A DNA stretch of 64,000 nucleotides from SPJN01 sp965229935 (GTDB taxonomy: Bacteria > Pseudomonadota > Alphaproteobacteria > SPJN01): positions 2,604,001 through 2,668,000 of the forward strand of contig CBDDKB010000002.1 in the NCBI GenBank assembly GCA_965229935.1, written 5' to 3'. Each line of letters opens with the position of its first letter. The stretch's first letter is position 1. Made by a program: the position numbers and the translations under genes. Shown in pieces: positions 59,203-64,000 of the stretch. The notes beneath the pieces are model-generated. The model saw only the letters and a list, made by a program, of their open reading frames with translations. It searched no databases and had not been told where the DNA came from.

Positions 59203-61626
59203 ATGCGCGCAGCCTTTATCGTTGCTGCATCTATCGGCGTGGCAATTTTGACGGCGGGATTGGCCGGTCAATCAGCACATGCAGAAGATGATTTTTCAAA
59301 AAATGAACAGGCCGCAGGCCAGTCGGCTGCTGTTGATGCGCAAGCTGAAGCGGCAGTTGAAGCCGAAAGCGAGGTTGAGGCGCCAAAGCGCCGTCGCCGC
59401 ACCTTGGACGAGGTGATCGTCACGGCCCAAAAGCGTGAGCAAAGCCTGCAAGAGGTGCCGATGTCAGTCACCGCAATCGGTGGCGAGATGATCAAGCAAT
59501 CCGATATGCAGGACATGAATGATCTTAGCCGCTATACCCCAAACCTGAAGGTGATTGCGGGCGGCATTCAAAACACGGTCTATATTCGGGGGCTAGGGTC
59601 CGATCCGAATGAGGGGTTTGAACAGTCAGTCGGCCTGTTTATCGATGATGTCTATTATGGTCGGTCGCATTACCTAACCTCTGCCCTGTTGGATGTTGAG
59701 CGGGTGGAGGTGCTGCGCGGCCCGCAAGGATCATTGTTTGGTAAAAACACGGTGGCAGGGGCAATCGCCATTCATACCGGGATGCCGGACTATGAATTTT
59801 CTGTCGATGTCGATGGTGCCATTGGCGAAGATGATTACAAGCAATTGTCAGCCGTTGTGAATGTGCCGATCATTGAAGACCGTTGGGCAGTCAGGGTTGC
59901 GGGCTATTATTCGGACAGGGGTGCCTTTCTTACCAACACGTTCCATGATCAGGATGATGGTGAAATCGAATTACGGACGTTCCGGGCCAAAACCCGGTTT
60001 GATCCTACCGAAGACATGTATGTCACCTTGTCCTATCTGTATAATTCGGGGGAACTGCCGCAAGGCATGCGCACGCAATTGTCAGCGGCCCCGGAACCGT
60101 TTCTAACCTTTTTCCGTCTGTTTGACCCAGAAACAGAAACGGACATTGAAGATGGGCAAACAACCGCTGATACCGTGACCACCGGCAAGCAGCTTTCTGA
60201 TGATTTTATCGGTAAGCTCAGTTGGGATGTATTGGGTCACAATTTAAGTTTCGTCCTCGCGTCCAGCGCCTATACGCGTGTGGGCCTTGTAGATGCAGAT
60301 TTCGGTCCGACACAGGCGCTGACACTGGCGGCTGATCAAAATTACGATCAGTGGAGTGCCGATCTAAAAATCACATCAGGCCTTGGCACAATCGAATATG
60401 TAGCGGGGCTTTATTACTTTGAAAGTTCGCTGTTCAACCGACATGACATTCATGTCATTCCCATTCGCGATATTTTCGCAGATGCAGTTGCGTTGCTTGG
60501 CGCTGATGTATTGGCCCCGCTCACCGATCCGCTATTGTCCCTATTGCCTGATCAGCCGCTAACGGCAGAGACGATCAAATCATTCTATGATCAAGACAAT
60601 TACAGTTGGGCGGTTTATGGCCAATTGACGTGGAACATCACACAAAAGCTAAGTTTGATCGGCGGTGCGCGCTATGCCGTTGATCATAAGGAGCTTCTTA
60701 TGTTCACCGAACTTGAATCCGTTGACGGGAACGTGCCGGGCGCGTCACCGATCTTGCAGACGGTGCTGGCCGCAGAGGAGTTTCGCGCCAATGAAGAGCA
60801 GGAGGCAAAGGACTTTTCTCCCAAGATTTCAGTCCTGTGGAAGGCGTTTGACTGGGGAAACATCTATGCCACCTATGCTGAGGGGTTCAAGTCCGGCGGC
60901 TTCAACGCCAATGCCGTTAATGATGACCAGATTGAATTCTTTCCAGAAGAGGCGCGGACCTATGAATTGGGGATCAAGACGGAATTTTGGCAGGACCGTG
61001 CTCGGCTAAACATCGGTGTGTTCCAAACAGAATTTGACAATTTGCAAGTCTCCGTCTTCAACGGCATCGAAACCATTGTCCGTAACGCAGCGTCCGCAAC
61101 CAGTCGCGGTTTGGAGGTTGATGGTACAGTTCTGTTTGACTTTGGTTTGATGGCGATCGGCAGTCTGGCTTTGCTTGAGGCGACCTATGACGAATATCCA
61201 GAGGGACCTTGTGAAAGCTCGCTGGAAAATTCTGCTGGGCAGGGCGAGGATGGGAATTGCGATCTGTCTGGGTCGCGAATTGCAAAGACGCCGGACTATC
61301 AGGCATCGCTGTCCCTAAATTATATTCGTGAACTTGGCTTTGCGCCAGTAGATGCCTTTATTGGCGGCGATATTCTGGTGCATGGTGATGTTGACCATCA
61401 AAGCGACCTTGACCCGCTGGACCATCAGGACGCCTATCAATTGTTTCATGCGCGTGTTGGGTTGCAGGCATCTGACCTAAGTTGGACTGCAACGCTGGCA
61501 GTGCGCAACATAACTGACGAAACCATCCTGATGGCATCAGGTGATGTGCCGTTTTATTCAGGGGCCCACTATGCCGTGGTGGACCAGCCAAGAACATTTT
61601 CGTTGAAATTCCGCGCACAGTTTTAG
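59203..61626 (+). CDS. TonB-dependent outer-membrane receptor 3
   Basis: An 807-residue receptor. Signal peptide MRAAFIVAASIGVAILTAGL, cleaved near AHAED, an Ala/Glu-rich linker ending in RRRR-like APKRRRRTLDE, plug starting VIVTAQKREQSLQEVPMSVT, LRGPQGSLFGKNTVAGAIAI, and C-terminal RTFSLKFRAQF. Start 59203 was preferred because GGGGGGA is 3 nt upstream. Paralogue of receptors 1 and 2. The MFS gene follows 7 nt later, so outer- and inner-membrane steps of uptake may be coupled. Confidence 0.92.
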   Translation: MRAAFIVAASIGVAILTAGLAGQSAHAEDDFSKNEQAAGQSAAVDAQAEAAVEAESEVEAPKRRRRTLDEVIVTAQKREQSLQEVPMSVTAIGGEMIKQSDMQDMNDLSRYTPNLKVIAGGIQNTVYIRGLGSDPNEGFEQSVGLFIDDVYYGRSHYLTSALLDVERVEVLRGPQGSLFGKNTVAGAIAIHTGMPDYEFSVDVDGAIGEDDYKQLSAVVNVPIIEDRWAVRVAGYYSDRGAFLTNTFHDQDDGEIELRTFRAKTRFDPTEDMYVTLSYLYNSGELPQGMRTQLSAAPEPFLTFFRLFDPETETDIEDGQTTADTVTTGKQLSDDFIGKLSWDVLGHNLSFVLASSAYTRVGLVDADFGPTQALTLAADQNYDQWSADLKITSGLGTIEYVAGLYYFESSLFNRHDIHVIPIRDIFADAVALLGADVLAPLTDPLLSLLPDQPLTAETIKSFYDQDNYSWAVYGQLTWNITQKLSLIGGARYAVDHKELLMFTELESVDGNVPGASPILQTVLAAEEFRANEEQEAKDFSPKISVLWKAFDWGNIYATYAEGFKSGGFNANAVNDDQIEFFPEEARTYELGIKTEFWQDRARLNIGVFQTEFDNLQVSVFNGIETIVRNAASATSRGLEVDGTVLFDFGLMAIGSLALLEATYDEYPEGPCESSLENSAGQGEDGNCDLSGSRIAKTPDYQASLSLNYIRELGFAPVDAFIGGDILVHGDVDHQSDLDPLDHQDAYQLFHARVGLQASDLSWTATLAVRNITDETILMASGDVPFYSGAHYAVVDQPRTFSLKFRAQF

Positions 61627-61633
61627 GTAAGAT

Positions 61634-63001
61634 ATGAGTGTTTCTGAACAGGTGGCCGGGGCGTCATCACTACTTGATGATCCTGAGCTGCAAAATCACG
61701 GCGCGTTTAGTCGGGGGTTTTTGTCATTGCTGATCCGGCTGGGTGTTGGCCCGGCCGCAATCCCAACGCCCAGGGAATGGACCACCGGATGGCTGATCTG
61801 TTTCGCTGTTCTTTTGAACCATTATGATCAGTCGATCTATGGGCTGGCCCTCCCACGTATTCAGGAAAGTCTTGGCATCGCAGAGGTTGATGTCGGCATC
61901 CTGTCTGCAATGATGAGTGTCAGCATCATTCCTGCATTTCTGTTGGCATTTCTTGCAGATTCTGTTGGGCGCAAACGGTTGCTGATTTTTACCTTGGCAA
62001 TGACAGCGATTTTAACCGGGCTTACCGCTTTAGCGCCCGATGTGAAAAGTTTCTATACCCTACAGATTTTGGTGCGCGTCTTTGCCAATGCCGAAGACAT
62101 GCTGGCCGCCGTTGTGATTGTGGAAGCAATGCGGCCAGAGGTGCGCGGCTGGTCCATCGGGGCGATGGCTGCCCTAGGTGCCGCGGGAACAGGCTTGGCT
62201 GCCGCTGTATATTCAATGGTTGATCTGACCGCCTATGATTGGCGGGCGCTTTATGTCGTGGGGACAGTGCCAATGTTTTTGGCCCTTTGGCTGCGTCGCA
62301 ACCTGCAGGAAACAGATCATTATTTGAATTATCAGGCGGGCCGCCAAGAAAGCAAAGCCAGCCTGTTTGAAGAAACGGTCCGGCCCCTTAAACAATTGAT
62401 CAAGGATTACCCCGAACGGGTGATGGCGGTCGCTGCGGCCATGATCCCCTTTGTATTCGGGTGTGGTCCTGCCTTGTTCCTGATGCCAAAGCTTTTGCAA
62501 GACGTGCATAATTACTCATCCGGTGAGGTTAGTCTGTTGTTCCTGACCGGGGGTACCTTTGCCGTTATGGGCAACTTGCTGGCAGGCAGGGTTGCCGACA
62601 GGATTGGCCGCAAGAAAGTGCTGCTGGTAGCGGGACTGACAGCGATGATGGGCGGGTTCGTCGGCTATGGCTTTGCGGCGGGTGCATTGTTGGTCATTGT
62701 GTGGATGGTGACGCTTTTTGCCTTCTTTGCGGCGGCGACGTCGTTTATGGCTCTGACGGGCGAAATCTTCCCCACCTCCTTCCGGTCAACAGCGTCAGCG
62801 ATGCGCGGTATCATTGGCGCGATTGGGGCCGGTGGCGGGCTTGCCGCGGAATCAGGTCTTTACGCGCTGACAGGCAGCCACGAAACGGCGATCATGATCT
62901 TATTGTGTGCTGTGCCTGTTGGTATGCTGGCATTGATGACCTTGTTGCCCGAAACAGCCGGGCGTGAGCTTGACGACATAGCGCCAGAGAAACATCACTG
63001 A
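61634..63001 (+). CDS. MFS transporter, sugar/aromatic-acid-type
   Basis: A 455-residue major facilitator with 12 predicted helices. Motif A appears twice: FLADSVGRKRLLIF between helices 2 and 3 and GRVADRIGRKKVLLV in the second half. The region FAVLLNHYDQSIYGLALPRI and a cytoplasmic central loop (EETVRPLKQLIKDYPE) suit the metabolite:H+ symporter group. It sits directly downstream of TonB receptor 3 and is followed by a strong terminator. Substrate unknown; likely the ligand delivered by the receptor. Confidence 0.88.
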   Translation: MSVSEQVAGASSLLDDPELQNHGAFSRGFLSLLIRLGVGPAAIPTPREWTTGWLICFAVLLNHYDQSIYGLALPRIQESLGIAEVDVGILSAMMSVSIIPAFLLAFLADSVGRKRLLIFTLAMTAILTGLTALAPDVKSFYTLQILVRVFANAEDMLAAVVIVEAMRPEVRGWSIGAMAALGAAGTGLAAAVYSMVDLTAYDWRALYVVGTVPMFLALWLRRNLQETDHYLNYQAGRQESKASLFEETVRPLKQLIKDYPERVMAVAAAMIPFVFGCGPALFLMPKLLQDVHNYSSGEVSLLFLTGGTFAVMGNLLAGRVADRIGRKKVLLVAGLTAMMGGFVGYGFAAGALLVIVWMVTLFAFFAAATSFMALTGEIFPTSFRSTASAMRGIIGAIGAGGGLAAESGLYALTGSHETAIMILLCAVPVGMLALMTLLPETAGRELDDIAPEKHH

Positions 63002-63026
63002 TCATTGCCTGGACTAAAAAGCAAAC

Positions 63027-63053
63027 AGCCCCGCCACAAGGGCAGGGCTTTTT
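63027..63053 (+). terminator. rho-independent terminator after the MFS gene
   Basis: AGCCCCGCC (63027-63035), loop ACAAG, GGCAGGGCT (63041-63049), one C-A mismatch, then a T-run (63049-63053). It lies 26 nt after the stop at 63001. Confidence 0.8.
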
Positions 63054-63603
63054 GTTTAGTGGCGGTGGACGCAGTCACCTGCGAACCAGTCTCTACCCCA
63101 TTCCCTGCTTTTACAGGGAATTTACAGGGAAATAATTTAAAGTGCCGCCCGCTTGCCAGAGGTTCAAGGCCAAAACTTGGATGCTTCTGCCATTTTCTGC
63201 AGGGTTACAAATTTCGGTAACAGGGAAATCCGATTCGCTGATCAGGGAATGTCACGTTAGGCAATAGGGATATGTCCGATCAATTCCTATCCCCTTGGTA
63301 GCTGCATTCTGATTCATGGACCGTGATGTTTCGGCTTTCCTACCGGTAATATTTGCCAACAGCGCGAATCAGGGTAAAATTTACCAATGTCGATTCGTGT
63401 CCGTCCTGAGGATAAGTTCCGTGGCGTTAGGGCTTCCTAACCATCCACCCTTTACCCTGACCGACCAAGACCAAGGATGCGGCTATCACAGATTGTGAGA
63501 CCTCAGAACATCCCATATTGGGCTTCTGAGCATCCGAGCCTTCTGAAAATTTCATTTTATTAATACGCGTAATGGCGTGACGAATTTTATTGAGGAGGCT
63601 CCA
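63054..63603. other. noncoding junction with repeated CAGGGAA
   Basis: About 550 nt without a supported gene. TTCCCTG (63101-63107) and four CAGGGAA copies (63114-63120, 63125-63131, 63221-63227, 63243-63249) lie in its left part; the first two face each other as a hairpin. The right part is AT-richer and holds TTAATACGCGTAA near 63560 and the ribosome site of the ParB-like gene. No tRNA could be folded. It looks like the boundary of a mobile region. Confidence 0.5.
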
Positions 63604-64000
63604 ATGAGCGCCCAGAATCTAATCTATAGGGGTATCTCCACCCTAAAACCGTGGGCCCGTAATGCCCGCACACATTCAAAGAAGCAGATCAAACAGCTGG
63701 CAAACAGCATTGAAACCTTCGGCTTCACCAATCCTATCCTGATCGACAAGAATAGTTCGATTCTCGCAGGCCATGGCCGCGTGGAAGCTGCCAAGCAGCT
63801 TGGTCGATCCGAAGTCCCCTGTATCAGAATTGAGCATATGACAGAGGCGCAAAAGCGTGCCTATGTGCTGGCTGATAATAAGCTTGCCCTAAATGCCGGA
63901 TGGGATGAAGACCTGTTGGCCGAAGAATTGGGCGAACTGCTTTCCCTCGATTTAGATTTTGACATCGACATTACCGGGTTTTCGATCGCGGAGGTCGATA
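63604..64000 (+). CDS. ParB-like nuclease-domain protein, start of a probable phage/mobile DNA methyltransferase
   Basis: ATG at 63604 with GAGGAGG 5 nt upstream opens a frame to the window end (132 residues seen): MSAQNLIYRGISTLKPWARN, then ARTHSKKQIKQLANSIETFG, NPILIDKNSSILAGHGRVEA, GRSEVPCIRIEHM and AYVLADNKLALNAGWDEDLL. This is the ParB-like sulfiredoxin-fold domain with its GHGR motif, of the subtype fused to N4/N6 DNA methyltransferases (LADNKLALNAGWDEDLL is typical). The methyltransferase part would lie beyond the window. Prophage or other mobile origin is likely. Confidence 0.82.
   Translation, partial: MSAQNLIYRGISTLKPWARNARTHSKKQIKQLANSIETFGFTNPILIDKNSSILAGHGRVEAAKQLGRSEVPCIRIEHMTEAQKRAYVLADNKLALNAGWDEDLLAEELGELLSLDLDFDIDITGFSIAEVD

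Noticed and set aside
63061..63110. tRNA or tmRNA 3' end (GGTTCGCAGG on the minus strand)
   Set aside because: The T-arm does not fold and no acceptor stem partner is found.
63005..63220. 71-codon frame after the MFS gene
   Set aside because: It runs through the terminator hairpin and CAGGGAA repeats, has no good ribosome site and no domain.
63101..63249. CRISPR-like array from CAGGGAA repeats
   Set aside because: The repeats are 7 nt, irregularly spaced and partly inverted; there is no leader or cas gene.

Overview
The window looks like chromosomal DNA of an alphaproteobacterium, probably marine or hydrocarbon/lipid-degrading. Pointers are the gene families (CYP153, type I Baeyer-Villiger monooxygenase, several TonB-dependent receptors, paired DUF3604 proteins, WS/DGAT next to a PhaC-like synthase), an FnrL-type box before hemN, and ACCCCGGA/TCCGGGGT intergenic palindromes. 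The genus cannot be named from sequence alone. No rRNA, tRNA, CRISPR array or transposase was seen.

Layout. 1-1.7 kb: two Sel1-repeat exported proteins, the first cut by the window edge. 1.7-9.8 kb: lipid/acyl-CoA metabolism (SDR, WS/DGAT-like acyltransferase with a degenerate catalytic motif, PhaC-like synthase, FAD lactone-oxidase-type enzyme with a lipoprotein cytochrome c, TetR regulator, enoyl-CoA hydratase, zinc-free MDR reductase). 9.8-11.2 kb: hemN with a perfect FNR-type box. 11.3-19.9 kb: isomerase-like crotonase, glyoxalase-fold protein, BVMO, amidohydrolase, SDR, DUF3137 membrane protein, CYP153 hydroxylase and a DUF4188 protein. 20-29.4 kb: amidohydrolase and TauD-like dioxygenase, then a TetR-flanked operon with the logic of a meta-cleavage pathway (flavin hydroxylase, extradiol-type dioxygenase, FAH-type hydrolase, MDR reductase, lipocalin-like protein). 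29.5-36.2 kb: HupE/UreJ-like protein, PpiC-like isomerase and two DUF3604 paralogues around an SCP2 protein. 36.2-42.3 kb: queuosine-precursor transporter, TonB receptor 1, half-size GDT1 protein and two esterases. 42.4-48.9 kb: MarR regulator facing a CMD/VOC/isocitrate-lyase-family operon, TonB receptor 2, PPOX protein and an ArsI/CadI-like protein. 48.9-51.6 kb: a solitary 806-residue RelA/SpoT-domain protein with strong inverted repeats on both sides. 51.6-63 kb: membrane proteins, GST, a Rieske oxygenase with reversed domain order, PhyH, MpaB-like, SRPBCC, serine hydrolase, TonB receptor 3 and an MFS transporter. 63-64 kb: noncoding junction with repeated CAGGGAA, then the start of a ParB-like-domain gene of the type fused to phage/mobile DNA methyltransferases.

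Taken together the window reads as a catabolic region: three TonB receptors and an MFS transporter for uptake; P450, BVMO, flavin, Rieske, TauD and PhyH oxygenases for attack; crotonases, SDRs, MDRs, FAH, amidohydrolases and esterases for processing; and TetR and MarR regulators with visible candidate operators. The substrates are not identifiable from sequence. The most unusual items are the RelA/SpoT-domain protein whose ribosome-binding site sits inside a perfect 10-bp inverted repeat, the Rieske oxygenase with the Rieske domain at its C-terminus, and the acyltransferase that has lost the HHxxxDG motif.
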